64,000 nucleotides of DNA from JAKFEE01 sp036675815. GTDB taxonomy: Bacteria; Pseudomonadota; Alphaproteobacteria; Rhodospirillales; Magnetospirillaceae. The DNA is taken from positions 1 to 64,000 of the forward strand of contig JAKFEE010000040.1 in NCBI GenBank assembly GCA_036675815.1, read 5' to 3'. Below are positions 1 to 8,552 of the stretch, in pieces (position 1 is the first letter of the stretch; each line of letters opens with the position of its first letter). A program made the translations under genes and the position numbers. The notes beneath the pieces were generated by a model. It was not told the origin of the DNA. It ran no database searches and worked only from the letters and a program-made list of their open reading frames with translations.

Positions 1-44
1 GCGATGAGGGCGGCGACGGCGGCGGCGAGGGCGATGGTCTTCAT
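1..44 (-). CDS. N-terminus of a probable secreted protein (partial)
   Basis: Only the first 14 codons of a minus-strand gene are in the window. They read M-K-T-I followed by an alanine/valine/leucine-rich run, which is the start of a Sec signal peptide. A purine-rich ribosome binding site (AGGAGACACC) lies directly upstream of the ATG at 44-42. The product cannot be identified because the rest lies outside the window. Confidence 0.5.
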   Translation of the reverse strand, partial: MKTIALAAAVAALI

Positions 45-223
45 GATGGTGTCTCCTGCGTCTCTGGTTGCGGCTATCCGGTAATTCGGTACCGCTTTGC
101 TGAATTGAAGATGCTATAGCCGAGCCGCAGATTCAACTACTATTTTTGTGGGGGCTTTATCCGTTCGACGCCGGCGCAGAGCAGCGGCGTCGCCGTGCGT
201 CATGTTGCGGGCCGCCGGGCGTG

Positions 224-278
224 GGTCGCACCGGCGCAGAGCACCGACAGCGGCGACTTCCCCTGCCGGTGCGACCCC
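224..278. repeat. 13-bp perfect inverted repeat downstream of the PEP-CTERM gene
   Basis: GGGTCGCACCGGC at 224-236 pairs with GCCGGTGCGACCC at 266-278 across a 29-base loop. The motif CCGGCGCAGAGCA occurs inside this element (232-244) and again at 171-183, where it forms the loop of a smaller hairpin (CGACGCC at 167-173 with GGCGTCG at 186-192). There is no T run, so it is not a classical terminator, although it lies just after the stop codon of the minus-strand PEP-CTERM gene. Confidence 0.5.
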
Positions 279-294
279 GCGGCGCGACTGGGCC

Positions 295-1002
295 TCAGGC
301 GTGCTTACGGCGTCGGGCGAGCAGGCCGGCCCCAAGGCAGCCGACCGCCAGCAGGCTGAGGCTGGCCGGTTCGGGGATCTGCGAATGGCCGAGCTTGAAC
401 TGATACATCGGCCGCGAACCGCGGCCATCCGCACCGCCGTTGAGCAGCGCATCTTCGGCAGACGCGAGGAAGCCTTGGGCAAAGCGAGGATCCACCACGC
501 CGATCCATTCGCCATTGGCGTCGCCGATCAGGTCGCCCAGAGCGAGAAAGCTGTTGTCGGCGAACTCGACGACGAAATTGTCGAGCATCGTCGCTGTCTG
601 CCCGCCGTTGGCCGCGGCGCGGATGAACAGCGTGTTGACGTCGGCGCCGAAGAAATTGCCGCTGGAAAGGCCGATGCCGCCAAGGGCCAGCGTGGCGTCA
701 CCGAAGACGGCATTGTAGATGAAGACCGCGCTGTGCGGGTTGTCTCCCGTTTGCCAATCATGCTGCTGTTGATCGACGGGGAGATCGGCGGCGTCAGTCA
801 CCGAATACTCCCAGTCGCCGTTGGCGGCGCCGTTCCCCCAGCGGACGTTTCCACCGAACAGCCTGACGAAGCCGGTTCCCGCGGCCCAGGTGTTGAAGTC
901 GGCGTCACTGCCCAGGCTGAACGGCGCGGCCTGCGCCGTTCCCGCCTGAGCAGAAAGGGCGAGGGCGCCGGCGACGACGAGACCCGTCAGTAGAGTACGC
1001 AT
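295..1002 (-). CDS. PEP-CTERM sorting domain protein
   Basis: 235 residues. Residues 1-25 form a Sec signal peptide ending in AQA. The C-terminus has the three-part PEP-CTERM signal: the motif PEPAS at about residue 212, a hydrophobic stretch (LSLLAVGCLGAGLLA) and the basic tail RRRKHA. Such proteins are exported and processed by an exosortase, usually in exopolysaccharide-producing bacteria. The body (residues 26-205) is Gly/Ala/Asp-rich and beta-like, and I do not recognise a catalytic domain. No exosortase gene lies in the window. The function beyond surface display is unknown. Confidence 0.85.
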   Translation of the reverse strand: MRTLLTGLVVAGALALSAQAGTAQAAPFSLGSDADFNTWAAGTGFVRLFGGNVRWGNGAANGDWEYSVTDAADLPVDQQQHDWQTGDNPHSAVFIYNAVFGDATLALGGIGLSSGNFFGADVNTLFIRAAANGGQTATMLDNFVVEFADNSFLALGDLIGDANGEWIGVVDPRFAQGFLASAEDALLNGGADGRGSRPMYQFKLGHSQIPEPASLSLLAVGCLGAGLLARRRKHA

Positions 1003-1182
1003 GCCTATCTCCCGCTATAGTGCTGGACCAGCATGCTTTCGAAGCAAGCGGCGTGCCACCACCGGCGGCGCCGGCATCTGCGGGGCCGTGTTCGCGCCAT
1101 TGTAAAGCCTGCCTGACAGGCGGTTTGTGTTAGGGCGATTGTCGTGGCGATGCTGCTGCACGCCGCTGATGCGCCACCGGTT

Positions 1183-2340
1183 TCAGCGTCGGGCCGGCCG
1201 CCCCGCCTGCCAGTCGGCCAGCCACGCAGGGACGGCGGAGGCCTGCATCGGACGGGCAAGGGCATATCCCTGGATCACGTCGCACTCGAGCGCCGCCAGG
1301 AGATGAAGGACCTCGTCGTTCTCCACCCCTTCCGCCACCACCGTCATGTTCAGATTGTGGGCGAGATCGATGATGGTCTTGACGATCAGGCGAGCCTCGG
1401 CCGAGCGACCGCATTCCTGGGCAAAGGACTTGTCGATCTTGAGTTCGGAGAACGGCATCCGGTGCAACTGCACCAGCGACGAGTAGCCGGTGCCGAAATC
1501 GTCGATGGCCAGCTTGAAGCCCTTGATGCGCAGCCGTGTCAGGATATCGAGCGCACGCAGCGGGTCGGCCATGGCGGCCGACTCGGTGATCTCGAAGGTG
1601 ATGGCCTCGCCCGGCACCGCGGCTGCGCGGCACATGGCGTGGAGCCGGTCGGCCAGTGCTTCCTCGTGCAGGTTGTGCCCCGACAAGTTGATGGCGACGG
1701 CCGTATCAATGCCGTTCCGGCGCCATTCGCCGACCTGGGCAATCGCCCGGGTGGTAACGATTTCGCTGAGCTCGTCGATGTGGCCGCTGGCTTCCGCCAG
1801 CGGCACGAACTGGTCGGGCTGGATGATGCCATGGGCGCCGTGCCAGCGCGCCAGCGCCTCGAAGCCGACCGGTGTCCACGACTGCAGATCGAGCTTGGGT
1901 TGGTAATAGGGCAGGATTTCACCATGGGCCAGGGCATCGGTCAGCGTGGCGGCGCTGACCTCGTCGGCGCCGCGCTGTTGCTCGAGCACGGCACGCACCT
2001 CGGCGGCCCGCAGCGGCTTCTGCAGTGTCGCGACGATGTTGAGGCCGCGCTCGGTGCCGATGCGCCGCGCCGCCTCGACGACACGGCCATCGAAACCGCT
2101 CATGATCATGATGCGGGCTTCGCTTCGCTCGCCGGCCAGGAAGCGCAGAATCTCGACGCCGTCCACCTTCGGCATCACCAGGTCGACGATGATGTGGCTG
2201 GGCTGCCATTCCCGCGACCAGCGATGGAACTCCTCGGGCTCGACGGTGGCGCGCACCTCATAGCCGCAAGCGGCGGCGACCCGCTCGATGAAGCTGGAGA
2301 AGTCCCTCTCGTCGTCGATGATCAGCAGCCGATTGCTCAT
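1183..2340 (-). CDS. REC-EAL response regulator, probable c-di-GMP phosphodiesterase
   Basis: 385 residues. An N-terminal receiver domain (residues 1-120) has the acidic pair DDE, the phospho-acceptor aspartate in VDLVMP and a conserved K in LQKPL. A C-terminal EAL domain (about 140-380) has the signature EALARW, the metal and substrate motifs NLSGHNL, ITES, IDDFGTGYSS, KIDKSF and AEGVE. All main catalytic motifs seem present, so c-di-GMP hydrolysis controlled by phosphorylation is the likely output. The start at 2340 is preferred to the upstream one because its ATG overlaps the stop of the sensor kinase gene (ATGA) and GGGAGGAG lies just upstream. The coupling suggests the kinase phosphorylates this regulator. 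Confidence 0.88.
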   Translation of the reverse strand: MSNRLLIIDDERDFSSFIERVAAACGYEVRATVEPEEFHRWSREWQPSHIIVDLVMPKVDGVEILRFLAGERSEARIMIMSGFDGRVVEAARRIGTERGLNIVATLQKPLRAAEVRAVLEQQRGADEVSAATLTDALAHGEILPYYQPKLDLQSWTPVGFEALARWHGAHGIIQPDQFVPLAEASGHIDELSEIVTTRAIAQVGEWRRNGIDTAVAINLSGHNLHEEALADRLHAMCRAAAVPGEAITFEITESAAMADPLRALDILTRLRIKGFKLAIDDFGTGYSSLVQLHRMPFSELKIDKSFAQECGRSAEARLIVKTIIDLAHNLNMTVVAEGVENDEVLHLLAALECDVIQGYALARPMQASAVPAWLADWQAGRPARR

Positions 2341-3953
2341 AAGGCGCTCCTCCCGTCCAGGCACTCGCGAACCTTTGCCGCCAGGTCGCGGCGCCGGTAG
2401 GGTTTGGGCAGGAAGGCCACCGACACCGCATCCTCGGCAAGCGGCGCCTGCCTGTCGGGGAAGCCCGAGGTGAGCAGCACCTTCAGCTCCGGCCTTACGC
2501 GCGTGGCCGCCGCCGCCAGCTCGAAGCCGTTCACGCCCTCGGGCATCACCACGTCGCTGAACAACAGGTCCACCATGGCACCCGATTGCAGAACCGCCAG
2601 GGCCGCTGGCCCATGCTCGGCGATGAGGACGTGATAGCCGAGGCCGGTCAGCTGGCTTTCCACCATGCGGCGGACATCGGCATTGTCTTCGACCACCAAG
2701 ATGGTCTCCCTGCCGCCGACCACCGCTTCCGGCGCCAGCGCCGGGCTCGCCGCTTCGGCGACGTCGGCGGCGGCGCGGGGAAGATAAAGCCGCACCGTAG
2801 TGCCGTGGCCGACCTCGCTGTAGATCTTGACCGACCCGCCCGACTGCTTGATGAAGCCATAGACCATGCTGAGGCCGAGGCCGGTGCCCTGGCCCACCGG
2901 CTTGGTGGTGTAAAAGGGCTCGAACACCCTCGCCTTCACCTCGGGCGGCATGCCCGTGCCCGTATCAGTGATCTCGATCACCAAGTAATCGCCGGGCGGC
3001 AGGTCGGCGGCAGGCGCGGTCTCGTCGTCCATCACCACGTTGCGCGCCGAGACCGTGAGATAGCCGCCGTGCGGCATGGCATCGCGGGCATTGATGGCCA
3101 GGTTAGTTATCGACGCCTCCAGCTGGGCGGGGTCAACCAGCGCCGGCCATAACCCGTCCTCGGCCTTGAACACCACGTGAATCTGCTCCCCGAGCAAACG
3201 GCTGAGCATGCGGGTGAGCTTGGCCAGCAGCGCCGCCGGCTCGACCTTGGCCGGCTGCAGCGGCTGACGACGCGAGAACGCCAGCAGGGCGCGGATCAGC
3301 TCGGCGCCCCGCAGCAAGGCATTGAGCGCGATCTCCGCCAGTTCGCGCGCGGCAGGGCGATCCCCTATTTCGGTGATCAACAGGTCGAGATTGCCGATGG
3401 CCACGCCCAGGATATTGTTGAAATCATGGGCCATGCCGCCGGTCAGTTGCCCCACCGCCTGCATCTTCTGCGCCTGATACAACTGCTGGCCGATGGCCTT
3501 GCGCTGGCCGATCTCCTCAAACACGCAGATGGCGCACCGCAGCCTGTCGTTGTCATCCATCAGCGCCGCCCCCGAGAACGAGACCTCGACGACGCTGGCG
3601 TCCTTGCGCCGGCAATACACCTCCTCGCCCTTGATGGTCTGGCCGGTGACCATGCGCAAATAGACGTGCGCCGCCCCGGTGTTCTCGCCGCTGCCCGCCA
3701 GGAAGACTGCCGTGGGCAGTGGCCGGCCCACCATTTCCTCGGCGGTGTAGCCCAGGATCGCCTCCGCGGCGCGGTTCCACAGCACGACGCGTCCGCCGCG
3801 GTCGATCGACACTACCCCCACCGGCAGGGCGGCAACGAGCGAGCCGAGAACATCGGCGCTTTGGAGCAACGCCTCCTCCGCCACCTGGCGTGCCCGTTCG
3901 GCCTTCGCCAATTGGCCGCGAAGGTGCTCGATCTGCTGCCGCTTCGGCTCCAC
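2337..3953 (-). CDS. Hybrid sensor histidine kinase (PAS-HisKA-HATPase-REC)
   Basis: About 538 residues from the GTG at 3953. A short coiled coil (about 5-30) leads into a PAS domain (about 30-150), a HisKA domain with the phospho-acceptor His near 176 (MAHDFNNILG), an HATPase domain with N (NARDAM), G1 (DTGTGMP), F (FEPFYTT) and G2 (GQGTGLGLS) boxes, and a C-terminal receiver with its Asp near 467 (FSDVVMP). No transmembrane segment is visible, so it is probably cytosolic. An upstream ATG at 4142 would add 63 Cys/Arg-rich residues with no domain character, so I judge it less likely. It is coupled to the REC-EAL gene. Confidence 0.82.
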   Translation of the reverse strand: MEPKRQQIEHLRGQLAKAERARQVAEEALLQSADVLGSLVAALPVGVVSIDRGGRVVLWNRAAEAILGYTAEEMVGRPLPTAVFLAGSGENTGAAHVYLRMVTGQTIKGEEVYCRRKDASVVEVSFSGAALMDDNDRLRCAICVFEEIGQRKAIGQQLYQAQKMQAVGQLTGGMAHDFNNILGVAIGNLDLLITEIGDRPAARELAEIALNALLRGAELIRALLAFSRRQPLQPAKVEPAALLAKLTRMLSRLLGEQIHVVFKAEDGLWPALVDPAQLEASITNLAINARDAMPHGGYLTVSARNVVMDDETAPAADLPPGDYLVIEITDTGTGMPPEVKARVFEPFYTTKPVGQGTGLGLSMVYGFIKQSGGSVKIYSEVGHGTTVRLYLPRAAADVAEAASPALAPEAVVGGRETILVVEDNADVRRMVESQLTGLGYHVLIAEHGPAALAVLQSGAMVDLLFSDVVMPEGVNGFELAAAATRVRPELKVLLTSGFPDRQAPLAEDAVSVAFLPKPYRRRDLAAKVRECLDGRSAL

Positions 3954-4312
3954 CGCTGACCTCGTCGCGTGGACACTGGGAAAAGCCCTTCGCGTGCATG
4001 CGCAACGCCCGCAACATGCCTCTCGGCGGGATTGCGGCTTCGCTCGAGCTCTTACCGCAGGATTGTTCGCATTTGTTTGGACGGCACCGTAGCCATGAAT
4101 GGTGCCGCCAGTCAGAGATGGGCATTGTGACGGCGCACGCAACGAGCCATGCGCGTCGGCGCCCTCCGTGGCGGCTGGTCCGATCTCTCGAACAGAGGCG
4201 GAGGTGTGCCACGGCGCGACCCAGCCGCCACGACGCGCGGCTGACCTCGACTCACCGTCGCGCCGATGCGGAAGGGCTTGGCGCGGCCCCGTCGGCTGGT
4301 AATGTCATCGGT
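3954..4312. other. Divergent intergenic region between sensor kinase and DNA glycosylase
   Basis: About 360 bases separate the presumed starts of the minus-strand kinase and the plus-strand glycosylase. I see no RNA gene, repeat or convincing promoter box. If the kinase starts at 4142 instead, about half of this stretch would be coding. Confidence 0.4.
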
Positions 4313-5221
4313 ATGGGGAACACACCCGGCGCCACTGTCGAGCTATCTTACCAGCCCCCTTACGACTGGCCGGCCATGCTGGCGTTCTTCAGGCTCCGTG
4401 CTGTCGATGGTGTCGAAAAGGTCGACAACGGTATCTACCGCCGCACCATCCACCACGCCGGAACCATGGGCATCGTCGAGATAGGGGCGCACCCGCACCG
4501 AAACAGACTTTGGGCGACGGTCGGTCTGCCCTCGGGCGAGATGCCGGACGGTATGCCTGCCCGTTTGCGCCGCATGTTCGATCTCGACGCCGATGCTCCG
4601 GCCATCGCCGCCCACCTGGCCGGGGACCCGTTCATGGCGGCTCTGGTGGCCGCACGGCCCGCGATCCGCGTGCCGGGCGGTTTCGATGGATTCGAAACCG
4701 CGGCCAGGGCCGTCCTCGGGCAACAGGTTTCGATCAGCGCCGCGCGGCGCCTGAATGCGAGGCTGGTGGAACGGTGCGGAGCCGAACTCCCTTCGGCGTT
4801 CGAGCCAGGGCTCCGCCGCTTGTTCCCGACCCCCGCACAGGTATTGGCGGCCGATCTGGCGGCGATGGGCGTGCCCGGTGCCCGGATCGCCGCCCTGAGA
4901 GCGTTGGCGGCGGCGGCTGTGGATGACCCTCACCTGTTCCGCGCCCGCGGCACCGTCGAGGAGACGGTCGCCCGGTTTGGCGCCATCCGGGGCCTCGGGG
5001 AATGGACCGCACATTACATCGCCATGCGGGCCTGCCGCGAAGCGGATGCCTTTCCCGCCAGTGACGTCGGCCTGCTGCGCGGTGCGGTGGACGTGAACGG
5101 CCTCAGGCCGCACCCCCGCGACCTGCGCGCCAGGGCCGCGGCATGGCGGCCGTGGCGCGCGTACGCCGCGCATCACCTGTGGGCCGTCGACGCCGCCCGA
5201 CCGGCCGGTGATTCGCGCTAA
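4313..5221 (+). CDS. alkA: DNA-3-methyladenine glycosylase II (AlkA-type)
   Basis: 302 residues, HhH-GPD superfamily. It would remove alkylated purines from DNA to start base-excision repair. An AlkA-like N-terminal domain occupies about 1-110, followed by the helical domain with AVLGQQVS and the helix-hairpin-helix GLGEWTAHYIAMR. The catalytic aspartate is the D in FPASDVGLL (about 250). The C-terminal W-R-P-W-R-A-Y-A-A-H-H segment is typical of the family. A long in-frame upstream extension overlaps the kinase in the opposite strand and is not convincing, so the ATG at 4313 is used. It converges with chvG, with a 4-base overlap. Confidence 0.85.
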   Translation: MGNTPGATVELSYQPPYDWPAMLAFFRLRAVDGVEKVDNGIYRRTIHHAGTMGIVEIGAHPHRNRLWATVGLPSGEMPDGMPARLRRMFDLDADAPAIAAHLAGDPFMAALVAARPAIRVPGGFDGFETAARAVLGQQVSISAARRLNARLVERCGAELPSAFEPGLRRLFPTPAQVLAADLAAMGVPGARIAALRALAAAAVDDPHLFRARGTVEETVARFGAIRGLGEWTAHYIAMRACREADAFPASDVGLLRGAVDVNGLRPHPRDLRARAAAWRPWRAYAAHHLWAVDAARPAGDSR

Positions 5222-6858
5222 CCGCCCAGTGCCGGCAGGCGCATGATGAAACGGGCGCCGGCGAGGCCGCCGTCGGCGGCCAGGCGATTGGTGGCCACGA
5301 TGCCGCCCCCGTGTGTCTCGACGATTTGCTTGGAGATCGACAGGCCCAGCCCGGAATGCGTCCCGAACTTCTCGCCCTGCGGCCGCTCGCTGTAGAAGCG
5401 CTCGAAGATCGCCTCGAGCTTGTTCTCGGGGATACCGGGTCCGTCGTCCTCGACCAGGACCACCACGTCCCCCTTGTCGCGGCGGCCGGTCAGGCCGATG
5501 CGACCGCCGACCGGGCTGAACGAGATGGCGTTGGCGATGAGATTGCGCAGCACCTGCACCAGGCGCCCCTCGATCCCCGCCACCTCGAGCATGTCGCCTT
5601 CGGGGACGTCCAAATCGATGATCAGGCCGGGGGCAGTGGCACGATAGACATCGGCCAAGGCCTCGAGCATGCGACGGATCGCCACCGGCTCGGCCTCGGC
5701 GCGCGACAGCTCGGCATCCAGGCGCGAGGCATCGGAAATGTCGCTGATCAGCCGGTCAAGGCGCTGGACGTCGTCCTGGATGATGGCCATCAACCGCTCG
5801 CGCTGCTCGGACTCCTTGATGAGTGCCGCGGTCTCGACAGCGCTGCGCAGGCTGGTCAGCGGGTTCTTGAGTTCGTGGGCAACATCGGCGGCGAAAGCTT
5901 CGACGGCATCCATGCGCTTCCACAATGCCTCGGTCATCTCGCGCAGAGCGGTCGCCAGTTCGCCGATTTCATCGCGGCGATGGCCAAGCGGCGGTATGTT
6001 GTGGCGACGACCGCGCCCGCGGCGCACCCGCTCGGCCGCCAGCGCCAGGCGCCTCAGCGGGCGGGCGATTGTGCCCGACAGATACAGCGACACCAGCACC
6101 GTCACCGCTAGCGCCAGGATGAACAGCTGCAGGATGGCAAGGCGGATCTCGAACAGGGTGGCTTCGACGCGCTCGCCGGTGGTCATCAGCATCACGGCGC
6201 CCACCACCTGCTTGTAACGCTGGACCGGCATGGCGGCCGACAACAGCAGCGTGTCGCCATCGCGCGCCCGCAACGCGCTCGCCGCGTCGCCGGACAGCGC
6301 CCGCAGCGCCTCCGGATAGTCGCCGGCGGTCTGGATATCGGCCTCGATATAGACCGGTATGTCACGCTTCGGCTCGATCAATGCGAACACCACGTCGTGG
6401 AGGCGACGCAGCCGCTCGCGCAGGCTGCCGGTGCCGGGCGGCGGCAGGGACTCGACCTGCACCATGCCCTTGGGGCCCATCAGCACGCGGCTGTCGGCCA
6501 GCAAAGAACCGTCGGCGCCGAACAGCCGGGCGCGCACCCCCATGGGCTCGGCCAGGCGGCGCACCATCTGTGCCGCCGGCTCACGGTTGATCTCGAGAAA
6601 ATTGCCGCCATCGTCGACGACGGCGCCCTCGCCGATCGCCGCGGCAAACACCTGCGCCTGCGCCTCGAGGCTGGCGAGCTCGGCGTCGATCAGGCCCTGA
6701 CGGTAGCGATCGAGATAAAGCAGCCCGACCGCCAGGATGATCGGCGCCAGTAGATTGACCGCCAAGATGCGGCGCGTCAGCGACCATCCCAGCCGTTGCC
6801 GTCGACGCCCAACCAGCACGGGCGCGGCGGCACGCGGCGCCAGCCTAGACTGCTTCAT
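5218..6858 (-). CDS. chvG: Sensor histidine kinase ChvG
   Basis: 546 residues. Membrane helices lie at about 31-50 and 238-261 and enclose a periplasmic sensor domain, followed by HAMP, HisKA with the phospho-acceptor His near 328 (DVAHELKNPLTSLRS) and HATPase (NAISFSP, DDGPGIP, SGLGLSIS). This architecture and its pairing with ChvI match the ChvG/ExoS kinase that responds to acid or envelope stress in Alphaproteobacteria. The start at 6858 overlaps the chvI stop by 14 bases, so translation is probably coupled. A longer in-frame start at 6999 lies inside chvI and is rejected. Confidence 0.9.
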   Translation of the reverse strand: MKQSRLAPRAAAPVLVGRRRQRLGWSLTRRILAVNLLAPIILAVGLLYLDRYRQGLIDAELASLEAQAQVFAAAIGEGAVVDDGGNFLEINREPAAQMVRRLAEPMGVRARLFGADGSLLADSRVLMGPKGMVQVESLPPPGTGSLRERLRRLHDVVFALIEPKRDIPVYIEADIQTAGDYPEALRALSGDAASALRARDGDTLLLSAAMPVQRYKQVVGAVMLMTTGERVEATLFEIRLAILQLFILALAVTVLVSLYLSGTIARPLRRLALAAERVRRGRGRRHNIPPLGHRRDEIGELATALREMTEALWKRMDAVEAFAADVAHELKNPLTSLRSAVETAALIKESEQRERLMAIIQDDVQRLDRLISDISDASRLDAELSRAEAEPVAIRRMLEALADVYRATAPGLIIDLDVPEGDMLEVAGIEGRLVQVLRNLIANAISFSPVGGRIGLTGRRDKGDVVVLVEDDGPGIPENKLEAIFERFYSERPQGEKFGTHSGLGLSISKQIVETHGGGIVATNRLAADGGLAGARFIMRLPALGG

Positions 6859-7534
6859 CCCGATAGCGATAGCCGACGCCGTACAGCGTCTCGATATGGC
6901 CAAAATCGGGATCGATTTCGCGGAACTTTTTGCGCAGGCGCTTGATGTGGCTGTCGATGGTGCGATCGTCCACATAGATGTGCTCGCCATAAGCGGCATC
7001 GATCAGCTGATCGCGATTCTTAACATGCCCCGGCCGCTGGGCAAGCGACTTGAGGATCAGGAACTCGGTCACCGTGAGCTCCACGTGCTTGCCCTTCCAG
7101 GTGCACATGTGCCGCACCGGGTCCAGCATCAGCTGGCCCCGCACCAGGCTGCCCTCGCCGTCGCGCGCAACGTCAGTGCGACGCAGCAGCGCCCGGATCC
7201 GCTCGATGAGCAGGCGCTGGGAAAACGGCTTCTTGATGTAGTCGTCGGCGCCCATGCGCAGGCCGAGCAGCTCGTCGACCTCGTCGTCCTTCGAGGTGAG
7301 GAAGATCACCGGAATGGCCGTCTGCTTGCGCAGCCGTTGCAGCAGCTCCATGCCGTCCATGCGTGGCATCTTGATGTCCAGCACCGCAAGGTCGACGGGC
7401 TGGGCGGTGATGCCCCGCAGCGCCTCGCTGCCGTCGATATAGGTGCGCACGCTATAGCCCTCGGCCTCCAGCGCCATCGATACCGAAGCCAGGATGTTCC
7501 GGTCGTCGTCGACCAGGGCAATCGTCGAAGCCAT
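6845..7534 (-). CDS. chvI: Response regulator ChvI (OmpR family)
   Basis: 229 residues. The receiver domain has the acidic D-D-D near residue 10, the phospho-acceptor Asp in VLDIKMPRMDG, and K in IKKPFS. The C-terminal winged-helix DNA-binding domain carries LTVTEFLIL and RTIDSHIKRLRKKF. It is the transcriptional partner of ChvG, which follows with a 14-base overlap. The start at 7534 gives the usual family N-terminus and is preceded by AGGGGGACG. The upstream in-frame ATG at 7603 lacks such a site. In other Alphaproteobacteria the ChvGI system controls envelope, exopolysaccharide and acid-response genes. That regulon is established knowledge, not visible here. Confidence 0.92.
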   Translation of the reverse strand: MASTIALVDDDRNILASVSMALEAEGYSVRTYIDGSEALRGITAQPVDLAVLDIKMPRMDGMELLQRLRKQTAIPVIFLTSKDDEVDELLGLRMGADDYIKKPFSQRLLIERIRALLRRTDVARDGEGSLVRGQLMLDPVRHMCTWKGKHVELTVTEFLILKSLAQRPGHVKNRDQLIDAAYGEHIYVDDRTIDSHIKRLRKKFREIDPDFGHIETLYGVGYRYRDEAV

Positions 7535-7650
7535 CGTCCCCCTGCCGCTGCAGTCAGCGATGCGCCATAGGTGCAGCGCATTGTGGCGAAAGTATAGTGC
7601 CACCCCCCACGGCGGCGGAAGTCCCGAGCGGAGCGGGCGGGCTCACCGGC

Positions 7651-8160
7651 TCACTGGCGACTTGGGCCGTGGGGCATGTGCCCGGCCCCAGGCGTCGCTT
7701 GGTTTGCGCCGCTCAACGCCCCGGCCGGCTTGACATCGACCATCACGGTTACCGAACCCGCCTTGGCGAAGGTCAGGGTCACGGGGAACGAGGTTCCTTG
7801 GGTGAGCGGCTGGCCGAGCTCGAAAAGCATGACATGGGCGCCGCCGGGTTGCAGCGACACCGACTGGCCGGCGGGTATGTCGATGGCCGGGACCTGACGC
7901 ATGCGCATGACGCCGTTCTCGTGCTCATGGGTGTGGAGTTCGGCCTTGGCGCTGGCCTCGCTGGCGGCGGCGACGAGTTGGTCGGGCTGACCGCCTGCGT
8001 TGACGACGGTGAGGTAGGCCGCGCCGTTGCGTGCGGGACCGGCCGACGCACGGGCCCAGGCGCCCTCGATCCTGAGATCGCCGAGCGTCGCATCGCCGGC
8101 ATAGGAGGCGCCACTGGCGAACGCCAAGACGGTACCGAGGAAGAGAGCTTTGAGAGTCAT
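7651..8160 (-). CDS. Periplasmic copper chaperone PCu(A)C
   Basis: 169 residues with a signal peptide (1-21, ending SYA). The PCu(A)C copper motif is complete: HTHEHENGVMRMRQ followed about 20 residues later by GGAHVMLF, giving the His/Met ligands for Cu(I). Family members deliver copper to the CuA site of cytochrome oxidase or handle periplasmic copper. The C-terminus has a short Pro/Gly/His/Met tail (GHMPHGPSRQ) that might add metal-binding capacity. The start at 8160 has GGAG eight bases upstream. It stands alone between chvI and pckG, without a SenC/Sco gene beside it. Confidence 0.87.
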   Translation of the reverse strand: MTLKALFLGTVLAFASGASYAGDATLGDLRIEGAWARASAGPARNGAAYLTVVNAGGQPDQLVAAASEASAKAELHTHEHENGVMRMRQVPAIDIPAGQSVSLQPGGAHVMLFELGQPLTQGTSFPVTLTFAKAGSVTVMVDVKPAGALSGANQATPGAGHMPHGPSRQ

Positions 8161-8552
8161 CGAACGGCTCCTTGACCGATCACGGGGGGTGACAAAATTA
8201 GGCCGCATGCCACGGGGCCCAAAGTTAAGTTTCGGTAAGATGGCGCAGGCCAAGGCAGCAGCGCAATTCCTGGGGTTCTGGTATGGCCAATTTCCGCCGC
8301 GGAGCCGTGCCACCTGCCGGTTGCGTTAAGGGATTCGCCTCAGTATGGTGTTGCCCTCCGCGACGGGTGCCCTGGCAATCGCTGTGATGGCAGCGCCATT
8401 TGTAGCGTGGCGCCTTTTTGTCTTGCCGCCGTGCCCGCCGTATTGGTCATTCGTTTTCAGCCTCTCAGGGGTCGTTCAATCCTTCGACGTTGGGCAACCA
8501 CTCCGAGCCGCTGTGCCGGATGGAACCGCCAAGTCGTAGCATGGAGCAGCAG
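8161..8552. other. Divergent regulatory region upstream of pckG
   Basis: About 390 bases lie between the copper chaperone start and the pckG start. No gene is evident; in-frame codons upstream of pckG lack family similarity. The region should hold the pckG promoter. I could not identify an operator with confidence. Confidence 0.4.

Noticed and set aside
1144..2400. 418-codon plus-strand open frame opposite the REC-EAL gene
   Set aside because: Antisense to an intact two-domain protein; no similarity pattern of its own.
3719..4312. N-terminal extension of AlkA by almost 200 residues
   Set aside because: The extension is Arg/Pro-rich, antisense to the sensor kinase, and the AlkA family starts at about 4313.
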